Notes: generated by a model from the letters alone, not told the origin. A DNA stretch of 47,549 bases from Gallionella sp. (GCA_022340615.1 JAJDNO010000047.1:1-47549); one strand, 5' to 3'. Shown: positions 9,498 through 18,705, numbered from the stretch's first letter. Numbers and translations are program-made.

Positions 9498-10361
9498 GTG
9501 CAGCTATTCCTGATCAGCGGCTTATCCGGTTCCGGCAAGAGCGTCGCGCTCAAGGTGCTTGAAGACAGCGGCTATTACTGCGTGGACAATCTGCCCGCCG
9601 ACCTGTTGACCGCGCTGGTGGAACATCTTCAGCAGGCCGGATACAGCAATATCGCCGTCAGTATCGACGTGCGCAGCGCTAACAGCGTGCAGCGCCTGCC
9701 CGATCTGCTGCAGCAAATCAGACAACACGGCGTGGATGTGCACGTGCTGTTCCTGGATGCCCAGAACGACACACTGATCAAACGGTTTTCCGAGACTCGC
9801 CGCCTGCACCCGCTCAGCGACACCTCACTCCTGTCCAACGACAAGACCGCCCGGACCCTTCCTGAATGTGTCAGCTATGAACGTGAGCTGCTGGCCACAA
9901 TCAGCGACATAGGCCATCACATCGACACCACCGAGCTCAACGCCAACTCCCTGCGCAGCTGGATCAAGCAATTCATCAAGGTCGACCGTGCACGCCTGAC
10001 GCTGCTGTTCCAGTCGTTCGGCTACAAGCATGGCATACCGCTGGATTCCGACCTGGTATTCGATGTCCGTTGCCTGCCCAATCCGCATTATTCGCCGGAT
10101 CTTCGTCCGCTTACCGGCTGCGATGCCCCGGTGATCGACTTCCTCGAAAACACCCCGGATACACAGCAGATGTTTGGCGACATCCGCGATTTCGTGGCGC
10201 GCTGGCTGCCCAGTTTCGTCGCCGACAACCGCAGCTATCTGACCGTTGCGATCGGCTGCACCGGCGGACAGCACCGTTCGGTCTACCTGGCCGAAAAGCT
10301 GGCCCGCCACTTCGAGCATCAGCAGCAGGTTCTGGTGCGCCATCGCGAACTGACGCAATAA
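9498..10361 (+). CDS. rapZ: RNase adapter protein RapZ
   Basis: Nucleotide- and RNA-binding adapter. In Escherichia coli it directs RNase E to GlmZ sRNA and so controls amino-sugar synthesis. The N-terminal Walker A is GLSGSGKS at about residue 8. The C-terminal domain carries [11 protein letters not shown] and the hallmark [18 protein letters not shown] infer a GTG start, 12 nt after hprK and preceded by CTGGAG. The length of 287 residues is standard. The next ORF starts immediately after the stop codon. Confidence 0.96.
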   Translation: MQLFLISGLSGSGKSVALKVLEDSGYYCVDNLPADLLTALVEHLQQAGYSNIAVSIDVRSANSVQRLPDLLQQIRQHGVDVHVLFLDAQNDTLIKRFSETRRLHPLSDTSLLSNDKTARTLPECVSYERELLATISDIGHHIDTTELNANSLRSWIKQFIKVDRARLTLLFQSFGYKHGIPLDSDLVFDVRCLPNPHYSPDLRPLTGCDAPVIDFLENTPDTQQMFGDIRDFVARWLPSFVADNRSYLTVAIGCTGGQHRSVYLAEKLARHFEHQQQVLVRHRELTQ

Positions 10362-10745
10362 ATGATTTACAAGCTGGCCATGCAGCATATAAAGCCCGGC
10401 GACTGGCTGACGCTACTGCTCGGTGGCACCCTTGTCGTGGCGCTCACGCTCAAGCTGTGGAACGGCGATCTGGCCGACAAAGCCATTATCCGCAGCGGCG
10501 GAAAGATTTTCAGGGAAGTATCATTGTCCCGCGACCAGAAAATCGAAGTTCCCGGCCCCCTTGGGATAAGCATCGTCAGCATCCGGGACCGCAAAGCGCG
10601 CATTGCATCAGACCCCAGCCCGCGCCAGTACTGCGTGCGCCAGGGCTGGCTGCAGCAGGCAGGCGAGATCGCAATCTGCCTGCCGAATCAGGTGAGTGTC
10701 GAATTGGCCGGCAGCAGAAGCAAATATGACAGCCTCAACTACTGA
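10362..10745 (+). CDS. NusG domain II-containing membrane-anchored protein
   Basis: A 127-residue protein with one N-terminal hydrophobic segment (about residues 16-33, DWLTLLLGGTLVVALTL) followed by a small beta domain. The pattern of the latter (IIRSGGKIFREVSLSRDQKIEVPGP, then IRDRKARIASDPSPRQYCVRQGW) matches the NusG_II domain family found beside Gx-transporter genes. Two cysteines (YCVRQGW and IAICLP) are typical of this family. The start abuts the rapZ stop; an ATG 6 codons later is an alternative. Its molecular role is not established. The pairing with the next gene suggests an accessory part of the same system. Confidence 0.8.
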   Translation: MIYKLAMQHIKPGDWLTLLLGGTLVVALTLKLWNGDLADKAIIRSGGKIFREVSLSRDQKIEVPGPLGISIVSIRDRKARIASDPSPRQYCVRQGWLQQAGEIAICLPNQVSVELAGSRSKYDSLNY

Positions 10746-10761
10746 AAAACAGGTGCAAGGT

Positions 10762-11373
10762 ATGAGTGGCAAGGAACAAGCAGAAAGCGCCGGGGCGGAT
10801 TTACCTTGCTCCTCGCTCCTGCTGGACACCACCGCCGAAGACCACCACATCGCGCGCATGGCGGCGGTGGCCCTCGGGCTGACCATCCTGGAAAGCGCAA
10901 TCCCCTCTCCCCTGCCCGGGGTCAAACCGGGGCTGGCCAACATTGTTACGCTGATCGTGCTGGCCCGCTACGGCTGGCGCGCGGCGGCATGGGTGTCGTT
11001 ATTGCGCGTGCTGGCGGGCAGTTTGCTGTTCGGAAATTTTCTCGCTCCGGGATTTTTCCTGAGCCTGTCCGGCGCATTGTGCAGCCTGGTCGTGCTGGGC
11101 TTGGCCCGGCATCTGCCGGTACGCTGGTTCGGTCCGGTCAGCCACAGCATCCATGCCGCGTTCGCGCACATTGCCGGACAGATGCTGGTGGTGTACTTTT
11201 GGCTGATCCCGCATGCCGGGATTGCCTACCTGATCCCGATTTTTGCCGCTGCGGCACTGCTGTTCGGAACGGTAAACGGTTTGATCGCGGCGCGTTTCAT
11301 GGATAGTGAAACTGTGGCCGAAAACCGGAAGCCTATCCGCCGGCCGCAGAAATCATATGGCTCGCCGGGATGA
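10762..11373 (+). CDS. Gx transporter family / heptaprenyl diphosphate synthase component I-like membrane protein
   Basis: Polytopic membrane protein of about 203 residues. The family is often annotated as Hpre_diP_synt_I or Gx transporter (ECF-type S-component-like). Conserved features are MAAVALGLTILESAIPSPLPGVKPGLANIVTL in the first half, then glycine-rich helices (LLRVLAGSLLFGNFLAPGFFLSLSGAL). The upstream NusG_II gene is the usual partner; in other genomes an ApbE-like flavin transferase or polyprenyl synthetase accompanies them, but not here. The start at 10762 is chosen because it follows the previous stop; an in-frame ATG at 10726 would overlap it. Confidence 0.82.
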   Translation: MSGKEQAESAGADLPCSSLLLDTTAEDHHIARMAAVALGLTILESAIPSPLPGVKPGLANIVTLIVLARYGWRAAAWVSLLRVLAGSLLFGNFLAPGFFLSLSGALCSLVVLGLARHLPVRWFGPVSHSIHAAFAHIAGQMLVVYFWLIPHAGIAYLIPIFAAAALLFGTVNGLIAARFMDSETVAENRKPIRRPQKSYGSPG

Positions 11374-11505
11374 AGCTAAACAGTGTCGATCACGGCCGGA
11401 AGTGTTTTTTTGTGAACGCTGTACGCTCTGGTGTGGATACTAGCCATTCCACTAAGTCACCTAATTACGGTGACCAAGTGGCTGGTTATGTGGCAAACTG
11501 ACCAC

Positions 11506-12108
11506 ATGAAAACGGTGACCCTTGCTTTCACCGGTGCATCCGGGCTGCCCTATGGCATGCGCCTGCTCGACTGCCTGCTGCAAAGCGGGCAGCGCGTCCA
11601 TCTGGTGTATTCCCAGGCCGCGCAGATCGTCGCCAAGCAGGAGCTTGATTTCACGCTGCCGAACCGCGCCGCGGATGCGCAACAGATGCTTTCAGAGCAT
11701 ATCGGCAAATTCAGCGGCGAACTTGAAGTATTCGGCATCCAGGACTGGTATGCACCAATGGCGTCCGGCTCCAATCCCGGCGATGCGATGGTGGTCTGCC
11801 CCTGCACCATGGGCACGCTGGGCAAGATCGCGGGCGGGATCAGTGATGATTTGATTAGCCGAGCCGCCGATGTAATGCTCAAGGAAAAACGCACGCTAAT
11901 TCTGGTGCCGCGCGAGATGCCCTTCTCCGCAATCCATCTCGACAACATGCTCAGACTTTCGCACGCCGGCGCAGTCATCATGCCCCCCAATCCTGGCTTC
12001 TATCATCATCCCCTGAGCGTGCAGGACATTGTGGATTTTGTTGTGGCACGGATACTCGATCATCTGGGCATCGCGCAGACGCTGATCGGAAAGTGGGGGG
12101 AAAAGTAG
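11506..12108 (+). CDS. ubiX: Flavin prenyltransferase UbiX
   Basis: Cytoplasmic enzyme that prenylates FMN to make the prFMN cofactor of the UbiD decarboxylase in ubiquinone synthesis. The FMN-binding motif GASGLPYGMRLLDCLL is at residue 9. Later conserved segments are MVVCPCTMGTLGKIAGGISDDLISRAADV and LVPREMPFSAIHLDNML, which hold the catalytic and dimethylallyl-phosphate contacts. The 200-residue length is typical. The upstream in-frame extension to 11431 is probably noncoding; the ATG at 11506 begins the homology (MKTVTLAFTGASG). No ubiD is in the window. Confidence 0.96.
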   Translation: MKTVTLAFTGASGLPYGMRLLDCLLQSGQRVHLVYSQAAQIVAKQELDFTLPNRAADAQQMLSEHIGKFSGELEVFGIQDWYAPMASGSNPGDAMVVCPCTMGTLGKIAGGISDDLISRAADVMLKEKRTLILVPREMPFSAIHLDNMLRLSHAGAVIMPPNPGFYHHPLSVQDIVDFVVARILDHLGIAQTLIGKWGEK

Positions 12109-12239
12109 AATTCAGCGCCCCGATTTCCACTTTGCCCTGGATTTGGTCTGGAAAGCCGTTTCTATCGCGGCACGATATCCGGAGAAAATTTCAGCTTGTC
12201 CAGTTCGAATGAATTAAATTCCGGCAGAGCTTCATTCAG

Positions 12240-13349
12240 CTAACCGCGACAGTATTCTTCCAGCAAGGCCCTGACCGGTTTTGGAATAGCCGCCTGCAAT
12301 GCGGTTTCCACATCCAGCCACAAGCTTCCCGCTTGCTGCACGCTTTGCGGCCGGTGCGACAAGCGCAAACGCAACGGGGTGATGTGCAATTTGAAATGAG
12401 TGAAACTGTGTGTGAACGTCTGCAGTGACTCGCACCGGCTCTCCGAATTGACCGGGTAGCGGCTCGCGGATAATGCATGTTCCGGTCTGATATACACGCC
12501 TGATCCTGAAGTAATCCCGATCCCCTCCTTTGCACTCCAGGCCAAAGCCGCTGCCTCATCCTCAAACTGCGGCGGACACCACAGACCGCCCCATATCCCG
12601 CTTCCGGGGCGTTTTTCCAGCAGGATGTCGCTGCCGTGCAGTAACAGCAGTAATGCAGTGCGTCTTTCCGGTTTGGCTTTGCGTAAACGCCGTGTCGGCA
12701 ATTCGCTCACCCTTCCGCCTTGAAAAGCTACACAATCGTCCTGCACCGGACAAATCCCGCATTTCGGGCTGTTGCGGGTGCAAAGCGTAGCACCCAGATC
12801 CATCTGTGCCTGAATGTATACGGCAATGTCCCGAAGCGGCAGCCGCGCTTCGGCCTGCTCCCAGAGCAATGCTTCCACCGCCTTTTCGCCGGGTGCTCCG
12901 GCAATGCCGCAATGCCGCGCCAGTACGCGCTTGACGTTGCCGTCCAGTATCGCGCGGCGTTCGTGCCAGGCCAGCGCGCAGATTGCAGCAGCAGTGGAAC
13001 GGCCGATACCGGGAAGTTCGACTATCTGCTCGAATGAGCGCGGAAACTCGCCGTGGTATTTGTCCGCGATGATGCGTGCCGCCGCATGCAGATTGCGTCC
13101 GCGTGCGTAGTAGCCCAGACCGCTCCAGTACGCGAGCACTTGCTCCTCGGTTGCCGCGGCGAGTGCCGGGATGTCCGGAAAAGCAGCAATGAAACGCTGG
13201 TAATACGGCAGAACAGTGGCGACCTGGGTCTGTTGCAGCATGATTTCCGACAACCAGACATGGTATGCATCAGCGCCTTGCCACGGCAGGTCGTGTCGTC
13301 CATGTTTGCGCTGCCAGCGGATCAGGCGTTGTGAAAAATTCGATGTCAT
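12240..13349 (-). CDS. mutY: A/G-specific adenine DNA glycosylase
   Basis: Base-excision repair enzyme that removes adenine opposite 8-oxoguanine. The helix-hairpin-helix DNA-glycosylase domain contains SEIMLQQTQVATVLPYY (catalytic Glu) and ELPGIGRSTAAAICALAW, followed by LDGNVKRVLAR (catalytic Asp). The iron-sulfur cluster ligands C-x6-C-x2-C-x5-C are complete (CTRNSPKCGICPVQDDC, about residues 193-209). A C-terminal NUDIX-like 8-oxoG recognition domain follows (KRPGSGIWGGLWCPPQFE). The 369 residues match full-length MutY. It is convergent with ubiX and upstream of the AsmA gene on the same strand. Confidence 0.96.
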   Translation of the reverse strand: MTSNFSQRLIRWQRKHGRHDLPWQGADAYHVWLSEIMLQQTQVATVLPYYQRFIAAFPDIPALAAATEEQVLAYWSGLGYYARGRNLHAAARIIADKYHGEFPRSFEQIVELPGIGRSTAAAICALAWHERRAILDGNVKRVLARHCGIAGAPGEKAVEALLWEQAEARLPLRDIAVYIQAQMDLGATLCTRNSPKCGICPVQDDCVAFQGGRVSELPTRRLRKAKPERRTALLLLLHGSDILLEKRPGSGIWGGLWCPPQFEDEAAALAWSAKEGIGITSGSGVYIRPEHALSASRYPVNSESRCESLQTFTHSFTHFKLHITPLRLRLSHRPQSVQQAGSLWLDVETALQAAIPKPVRALLEEYCRG

Positions 13350-13482
13350 CTGCGGGCTGCTCGGGTCGCTGTTTGGTCAGAGGCTGTTGTGAACGGATGA
13401 GCAGTCTGAGTGGATGAGATGATGCATGCGTTGTTCCGGCCAGAAGGCAATGATGATCGCATGGATCCGGCAAATGGGCCGC

Positions 13483-15723
13483 TCACTTGAACAGGCCCTT
13501 CAATCCTTTCTTGAGTTCTTCCTGAAGTTTGGCCTTGGCGTCTTCTTTCACCTTTTCCTTTTTTTCATTGATTCGCTGCTTTGCGACATCAACGAGCAGC
13601 GCCCCGTAATCGACCTTGAATTTGAGCGCATCGAACGGGCCGCTCACATTCACCGGCAATGTTGCTGTCCTTCCCTGCGCAGATTTGGCAAACGCTGCCT
13701 TTGCATTGTAGTTCAGTCTGTCATGGCCAATGTCGATGTCGCCGTTTCCGCTCAGCCGCATCACGGTCGACCTGACTGTCAGGTCGTCGTTATGAGCCAC
13801 GCCATCATGAACCTTGAAATTGGCCTTGAACTCGCTGAATTCGGTTTTCTCGTTCTTGTCCACGCCCAATGTCTGCGTTCTGGTGTCCTTGCTCAGATTC
13901 TGCACGCCCTGCACCAGTTTGCTCAGATTGATTCCCTTGATCGCGCCGTTCGCCAGATTCACCGACACCTTGCCGTTCAGCGCCTTTTTCAGCTTGCTTA
14001 CGGTATTGCCGCGCGTGGTCAGGTCCAGCACGATGTTGCCCTTCCCTTCGGCCAAATCAAGACTGGCGGCATCTTTTAACAGGGGCGCGACATCGATTCC
14101 ATTCAGCCTCTGCTTGATAACAAAGCTGGGAATTTGCTTTGCATTGATGCTCAGGCTTCCGTTCATGCTGCCCTGATAAAGTTTGGCGGAAATCGGGCTG
14201 AAATCCACCAGTCCGTCATGCGCTTTAACCCCCAGATGCAGCTGGCTTGATTTCACGTTCGCCACCTTGAGTGAACCGATGCGCAGGTTGCCATCCAGTT
14301 TCAGAGTACGCAATGCAGACAGATCAAACGGCTGCTCGGGCTCCTTTGCCCCAGGCTTGGCCGCCCGCGTGGATTTTTTTGGCAGGTAAGGATCAGCATC
14401 GAACTTGTCGACGTCAACATCGAAGTTGATTGCCGGTTTGGCAAAGCCCTTTACAGCTACCCTGGCCTTGATCTGGCTTTGCAACAGGCCGCCGGCGAAA
14501 TTCGCCTGCACGATTTCTTTTGCGGCATCGATATGTACACCACCCTTCATCTCGCTGCTAACCGACTTGTTCGGCAGCTTGTCACCAGTCGCAGTCACTG
14601 CGATGCCAAGTTTGTCCAGATCGAATTGCCGTGACTTGATATTTCCGGACAGCGGCGAGGCAAGTTTAACCTTGAAAGCCTGTTCGGGCTGTTTCACATC
14701 GAGATCCAGGCTCAGCGCACTGATCCTGAACGACTGCGCGCTGCCTTCGATGCCGGGCATGGTCAGGTTTGCTGCTATATCTCCGGCGGCTCCGTTCAAT
14801 TTTGCATCCAGCTTGATCCTGTCGCTGGAATATTTATCCCTGGTCAATTGAAGCGACGGCGCATCCAGATCAACTTCGAAATCGTCCTTGTCTTTCTTGC
14901 CGGAGGCACTCAGCGAAAAACTCTTCGCCGCGAACTCATTGCTGGCCAGATCCGCATTCACATCTCCGCCGGCTTTTACTTTGAGGTTGCCAATATCCAA
15001 TGCCGTACCGCTGGCCTGCAATTTCAGGCCTTGCAACTGATACCTCTTCTTTTCCGGATCCAGTGCCAGCGTTGCCTCAATTTGGGTATTGATATCCAGT
15101 TTTGGCTGATTGGACTGTATGTTTGCCGAAAAATCGATCTTGCTTGGCACCCCGACGGCAATGCGTCCGGCTCTGAGATTGAGATCTTTTATCGAATATT
15201 TCGCTCCGCTGCTTTCATCGCGATAGCTGAGACTGGTTTTTTCCACGGACACGGAAGCGATGTCGAATTTGAGCGGCGTGCCGGTTGCGGGAGCGGATTT
15301 CTGCTGCTGCGGTTGCTGCCCGGCTTGGCCAAGCAGATCGTCGATATTGGTTGTTCCGTCCCTGTTTTTTACCAGTGAGGCATTCAGGCCGCTTATCGCC
15401 ACTTCGTCCACCACCACCTGTCTGCGCAGCAAAGGCAGCAATGCCAGCGAAACCCGCGCAGACCGGATGGACGCAAATTCCTTGTTGCTTCTGTATTCTG
15501 ACAGGGAGACCTTGCTCAGGCTTGCGCCGATATTCGGGAAAAATGACAGTTTGATGTCGCCATCGAGCCGCAAATTGCGCTGCTTGCTGTCCTTCACCGC
15601 CTTGATGATTTGCGCCTTGTAGTCATTGGGATTGAAAGTTGCGGCCACATACGCAACCGCAGCAGCAGCCACGACAACGAGGGCCGCAATGACCAGAAAA
15701 CCGTATTTTATGATTTTATTCAT
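13483..15723 (-). CDS. AsmA family protein
   Basis: Large envelope protein of 746 residues, inner-membrane anchored by one N-terminal helix (about residues 5-30, IIKYGFLVIAALVVVAAAAVAYVAA), with a long periplasmic beta-rich region. An AsmA-type N-terminal block (FNPNDYKAQIIKAVKDSKQRNLRLDGDIKLSFFPNIGASLSKVSL) and a C-terminal AsmA block (VHDGVAHNDDLTVRSTVMRLSGNGDIDIG) are recognisable. The chorein-like repeats of this family are implicated in lipid transport and outer-membrane homeostasis. The last 40 residues are Lys-rich (KEKVKEDAKAKLQEELKKG). It is close to mutY, a common neighbour in betaproteobacteria. Confidence 0.92.
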   Translation of the reverse strand: MNKIIKYGFLVIAALVVVAAAAVAYVAATFNPNDYKAQIIKAVKDSKQRNLRLDGDIKLSFFPNIGASLSKVSLSEYRSNKEFASIRSARVSLALLPLLRRQVVVDEVAISGLNASLVKNRDGTTNIDDLLGQAGQQPQQQKSAPATGTPLKFDIASVSVEKTSLSYRDESSGAKYSIKDLNLRAGRIAVGVPSKIDFSANIQSNQPKLDINTQIEATLALDPEKKRYQLQGLKLQASGTALDIGNLKVKAGGDVNADLASNEFAAKSFSLSASGKKDKDDFEVDLDAPSLQLTRDKYSSDRIKLDAKLNGAAGDIAANLTMPGIEGSAQSFRISALSLDLDVKQPEQAFKVKLASPLSGNIKSRQFDLDKLGIAVTATGDKLPNKSVSSEMKGGVHIDAAKEIVQANFAGGLLQSQIKARVAVKGFAKPAINFDVDVDKFDADPYLPKKSTRAAKPGAKEPEQPFDLSALRTLKLDGNLRIGSLKVANVKSSQLHLGVKAHDGLVDFSPISAKLYQGSMNGSLSINAKQIPSFVIKQRLNGIDVAPLLKDAASLDLAEGKGNIVLDLTTRGNTVSKLKKALNGKVSVNLANGAIKGINLSKLVQGVQNLSKDTRTQTLGVDKNEKTEFSEFKANFKVHDGVAHNDDLTVRSTVMRLSGNGDIDIGHDRLNYNAKAAFAKSAQGRTATLPVNVSGPFDALKFKVDYGALLVDVAKQRINEKKEKVKEDAKAKLQEELKKGLKGLFK

Positions 15724-15796
15724 GCTCTACCCAATAAAAAGTTCACATTCAATTATTGCGCAAAGAGAAATTGACCGGGCCAGGCCGGACCCGAGG

Positions 15797-17191
15797 CTAG
15801 ATCACCTTGGAATAGAGTGCGTGCTCCTGCCGCGTGCGCAAATACTTGTCGAAAACCATGCATATGTTGCGTATCAGCATGCGTCCCTTCGGGGTAACCT
15901 TGATCGACTGCGGTGAAATCACCAGCAACCCTTCTCGCTCGTAGTCGCGCAATTCATTCAGCTCAGTCGCAAAGTAGTCATCAAAATCTATCCCGTATGT
16001 GCTGCTGAAAGATGCCTTGGAAAGTTCGAAGTGGCACATCAGGGCCTGAATGATTGCCCTGCGCACCAGGTCGTCCGAGTTCAATTCCATACCACGCATG
16101 ATGGGCAGTACGTCCCTGTCGAGCGCATCGTAATAATCCGCAAGATCACGATAATTCTGGCTGTATGTCGGGCCGATCTTGCCGATCGCGCTGAGGCCGA
16201 GCGCCACAAGATCGCAGTCCGAATGTGTGGAATAACCCTGGAAATTCCGGTGCAGCCTGCCCTGCCGTTGCGCAACGGCAAGCTCGTCTTCAGGTTTGGC
16301 GAAATGGTCCATGCCGATGTAAACATAGCCCGCACTGGTGAGCTTTTTCACCGCCATGTCGAGTATATCCAGCTTCACCTGCGGTGCGGGCAAGTCCTCT
16401 TCATGAATACGCCGCTGCGGCTTGAAGATGGTTGGCATATGAGCATAGTTATAGATGGACAAACGGTCCGGGTTAGCTGCGATGACCCTGTCCAGGGTCA
16501 CACCAAAACCATTCAGGGTTTGTTTGGGCAGGCCGTAGATCAGATCAATGCTCACCGACCTGAAACCGTTTGCGCGCGAGGCTTTAATCACCCGCAGAGT
16601 TTCTTCTTCGCTCTGAATGCGGTTCACGGCACGCTGCACCTCATCATCGAAATCCTGCACTCCGATACTGATCCGGTTGAAACCTACCTCGCCCAGCAGC
16701 GCGATGGTTTCATCGCTTACTTTGCGCGGATCGATTTCAATCGAATATTCCCCGTTTTCCACGAGCTTGAAGTGCTGGCGTATCGCCTGCATTACCTGGC
16801 GGATTTCTTCATCGCTAAGGAAGGTCGGCGTCCCGCCACCAAAGTGCAGCTGCTCGACAACCTGATCAGGACCTAGCAGCATCGCCTGCATCGCCATCTC
16901 CTTGATCAGATAGCGCACGTATTCGGCAGATTTGCTCTTGTCCTTGGTAATCACCTTGTTGCATGCGCAATAGAAACACAAGGTGTTGCAAAAAGGAATG
17001 TGGATGTACAGCGACAGCGGGCGGTCAACCCCGCCAATCTCCCGCTTGGCCACCCATTGGCCATAACGCCCGGCATCAAATGCTGCAGTAAATCGATCTG
17101 CGGTAGGATATGAGGTATAACGTGGTCCGTTTTTGTCCAGCCGACGTATCAGTTCCAGGTCCACGATCAGTTGATTGGCCGATTGATCCAT
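15797..17191 (-). CDS. hemN: Oxygen-independent coproporphyrinogen III dehydrogenase
   Basis: Radical SAM enzyme that converts coproporphyrinogen III to protoporphyrinogen IX without oxygen. The cluster motif is CNTLCFYCACNK (CxxxCxxC plus an extra Cys), followed by LHFGGGTPTFL. The N-terminal trip-wire region and LDKNGPRYTSYPTADRFT are the HemN signatures, and 464 residues fit true HemN rather than the shorter HemW. An AGGAGG ribosome site precedes the start. It is adjacent to the heme-rich oxidase region and has a 23-nt palindrome 14 nt before its start codon. It would supply heme under low oxygen. Confidence 0.96.
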   Translation of the reverse strand: MDQSANQLIVDLELIRRLDKNGPRYTSYPTADRFTAAFDAGRYGQWVAKREIGGVDRPLSLYIHIPFCNTLCFYCACNKVITKDKSKSAEYVRYLIKEMAMQAMLLGPDQVVEQLHFGGGTPTFLSDEEIRQVMQAIRQHFKLVENGEYSIEIDPRKVSDETIALLGEVGFNRISIGVQDFDDEVQRAVNRIQSEEETLRVIKASRANGFRSVSIDLIYGLPKQTLNGFGVTLDRVIAANPDRLSIYNYAHMPTIFKPQRRIHEEDLPAPQVKLDILDMAVKKLTSAGYVYIGMDHFAKPEDELAVAQRQGRLHRNFQGYSTHSDCDLVALGLSAIGKIGPTYSQNYRDLADYYDALDRDVLPIMRGMELNSDDLVRRAIIQALMCHFELSKASFSSTYGIDFDDYFATELNELRDYEREGLLVISPQSIKVTPKGRMLIRNICMVFDKYLRTRQEHALYSKVI

Positions 17192-17204
17192 AAATCCTCC
17201 TTAA

Positions 17205-17227
17205 CTAACAGGCATTATGCCAGTTAG
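17205..17227. promoter_or_regulatory. Palindrome upstream of hemN
   Basis: CTAAC-A-GGCAT-T-ATGCC-A-GTTAG: two 5-bp blocks on each side pair perfectly about a central T, with only one opposed A/A position. It lies 14 nt upstream of the hemN start codon, just beyond its Shine-Dalgarno. It could be a regulator binding site or an mRNA hairpin (loop ATTAT). The factor is unknown. Confidence 0.5.
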
Positions 17228-17403
17228 CCGCCCGAAATACACCTGATCATGCGGCGAATACTTGTCAAATCAGCGTCGACAGGCATTTCATCCCGAACTC
17301 GCCTCACGCCATCCCTTTAATATATATATCATAGTGTTGGATACAGCCAAACCATCTCAAGTTCATCTCGACAATTCCGGGTTACGGCCATATGTTAATT
17401 GTG

Positions 17404-17451
17404 GTTTAGTTGATCCATGTCAGTGCAGTGAAAATCGTTTGCAGTTATGTT
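17404..17451 (+). promoter_or_regulatory. FNR-type promoter, left copy
   Basis: Contains the FNR/ANR-like box TTGAT-CCAT-GTCAG (17410-17423) and a -10 candidate TATGTT starting 29.5 nt after the box centre. This is the geometry of a class II FNR promoter (box centred near -41.5). The block GTTGATCCATGTCAGTGC (17409-17426) and the block CGTTTGCAGTTATGTT (17436-17451) recur identically, at the same spacing, on the minus strand at 36054-36101 before the second oxidase operon. The predicted start is near 17458, about 285 nt before the first small gene. Confidence 0.75.
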
Positions 17452-17741
17452 TCCACCTGTTCTACTGCGAACTGAAAAGCGGTTTTTCGCGGTTATCACC
17501 TTCGCCGGGAGCGACACAGCCTGAGCGAAGATCATGTGGGCAGGATTCATATCGTTGATTGATGTTATGAAACCGGAAAATATGCGTTTCGGCAATCTTT
17601 TGCAGGGTTGCCACAACATAAGGAAACGTCTATTCCGCCCCGAAAATTGACGCAAATGACACATTGCAGTCTTGATGTTATTATCATCTAAGCCCTTGAA
17701 TTAGGGATTGTTAATATTATTATCATTCAGAGGAGAAGGAA

Positions 17742-17849
17742 ATGCTTGAACCATATGACACAAATACCGCCGATGTTGTAGGCATGTATATAGGTATATT
17801 CGTGTTTTTATTTGGCCTGGCTATTATTCTAATGAAAAAGAATTCCTGA
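17742..17849 (+). CDS. Tiny single-helix membrane protein (35 aa)
   Basis: A 35-residue peptide starting MLEPYDTNTADVVGMYIG, with one predicted membrane helix (about residues 12-31) and a Lys-Lys-Asn-Ser tail, so N-out/C-in by the positive-inside rule. A strong AGGAGAAGG ribosome site lies just before the ATG. It is the first gene after the FNR-type promoter and precedes the diheme cytochrome. Size and topology resemble small oxidase subunits (CcoQ class), but the sequence is not recognised. Three other 36-residue membrane peptides occur in the same region. Confidence 0.7.
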   Translation: MLEPYDTNTADVVGMYIGIFVFLFGLAIILMKKNS

Positions 17850-17906
17850 TTAGCTTGTCCTGCATTAGGTGCTGGTAATTAAAATATTTTGAGTGGGGAG
17901 GGGTAC

Positions 17907-18671
17907 ATGAGTAAATTATCCAATTTGGCGCTGGCAGGTTTGGGGGCAGTCGCCATGCTGGCATTTTCAGGAGCAGGCTTTGCCGATCAAGGCGTTGTCA
18001 CGGCAAATCCCGCCAATGGGAAGAAAATCTTCGAAAATGGCATAGGCGACAAAGTTCCTGCTTGCGCTACATGCCATGGCGACAAAGCCATGGGCAACGA
18101 TGATATGGGAACTCCGAGGCTTGCTAACATCGGATTTGTATACATCGTCAAGCAACTGCACAATTTTAAAGAAGACAAGCGCAAAGACATGACCATGTTC
18201 CAGATGAACGATATCGCTAAAAACCTGACCGATCAGGATATGCGGGATCTTGCATCATATGAGGACACCTTCCCATTGGACAATCCTGAAGTCTCCGATC
18301 TCAAGCAGCTTAAAGCCAATGGCACAGTGGTAGGTGAATCCTACAAGGGGAAAATACTGGTTACCTATGGTTCGGACAAGGTTTCCGCGTGCAAATCCTG
18401 CCACAGCTATGATGGCCGTGGCGCCGACCCGATATTTCCGAAGATCGGTCACCAGAAATATGTTTATCTGGTCAATCAGCTGACACATTGGCGCGACGGT
18501 ACCCGTGCGAACGATCCGAAGAAAATGATGGAAAAGATCGCCCAGAAGTTGTCTGACGACGATATCCACAATGCCGCGACGTACTTGTCGCAAGCAGCTG
18601 ACAGCACAGCTGGGGACGGTTATCAATTTAACAACGAAACAGTTCTGGATAACATTAAAATCGTCAAGTAG
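17907..18671 (+). CDS. Periplasmic diheme cytochrome c (c4-like)
   Basis: A 254-residue secreted cytochrome with a signal peptide (cleavage likely after GFA, about residue 26). It has two heme c sites, CATCH (53-57) and CKSCH (162-166), each at the start of one class I-type domain. The two halves are similar to each other (NGKKIFENGIGDKVPACATCHGDKAMG versus YKGKILVTYGSDKVSACKSCHSYDGRG), the internal duplication seen in cytochrome c4. Such proteins donate electrons to terminal oxidases. The ATG at 17907, behind GGGGAGGGG, is preferred over the start six codons upstream. Two tandem hairpins follow the stop. Confidence 0.9.
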   Translation: MSKLSNLALAGLGAVAMLAFSGAGFADQGVVTANPANGKKIFENGIGDKVPACATCHGDKAMGNDDMGTPRLANIGFVYIVKQLHNFKEDKRKDMTMFQMNDIAKNLTDQDMRDLASYEDTFPLDNPEVSDLKQLKANGTVVGESYKGKILVTYGSDKVSACKSCHSYDGRGADPIFPKIGHQKYVYLVNQLTHWRDGTRANDPKKMMEKIAQKLSDDDIHNAATYLSQAADSTAGDGYQFNNETVLDNIKIVK

Positions 18672-18705
18672 TATATATTGGCGTAGTTAGGCATTCTTGC
18701 AGCTC

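Larger units (their letters stand above)
17192..17741. other. Long divergent intergenic region (hemN / left oxidase operon)
   Basis: About 550 nt without a convincing gene, clearly AT-richer than the housekeeping block to the left. It holds a palindrome next to hemN, the FNR-type promoter at 17404-17451, and a roughly 285-nt transcribed leader before the first small gene. The leader contains an inverted repeat CTTCGC / GCGAAG (17500-17505 and 17525-17530). A 27-codon frame at 17567-17650 has no ribosome site and is not called. Confidence 0.6.

Noticed and set aside
15740-15796. GC-rich inverted repeat after hemN as a terminator.
   Set aside because: The stem is irregular and not followed by a clean T-run; too weak to call.
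17567-17650. A 27-codon open frame in the leader of the left oxidase operon.
   Set aside because: No ribosome site, and the composition does not suggest coding; it could only be supported by conservation data.
17262-17741. Inverted-repeat-like TTGATGTTATTATCAT near 17673 as a second FNR box.
   Set aside because: The spacer is six rather than four bases and the second half-site is imperfect.
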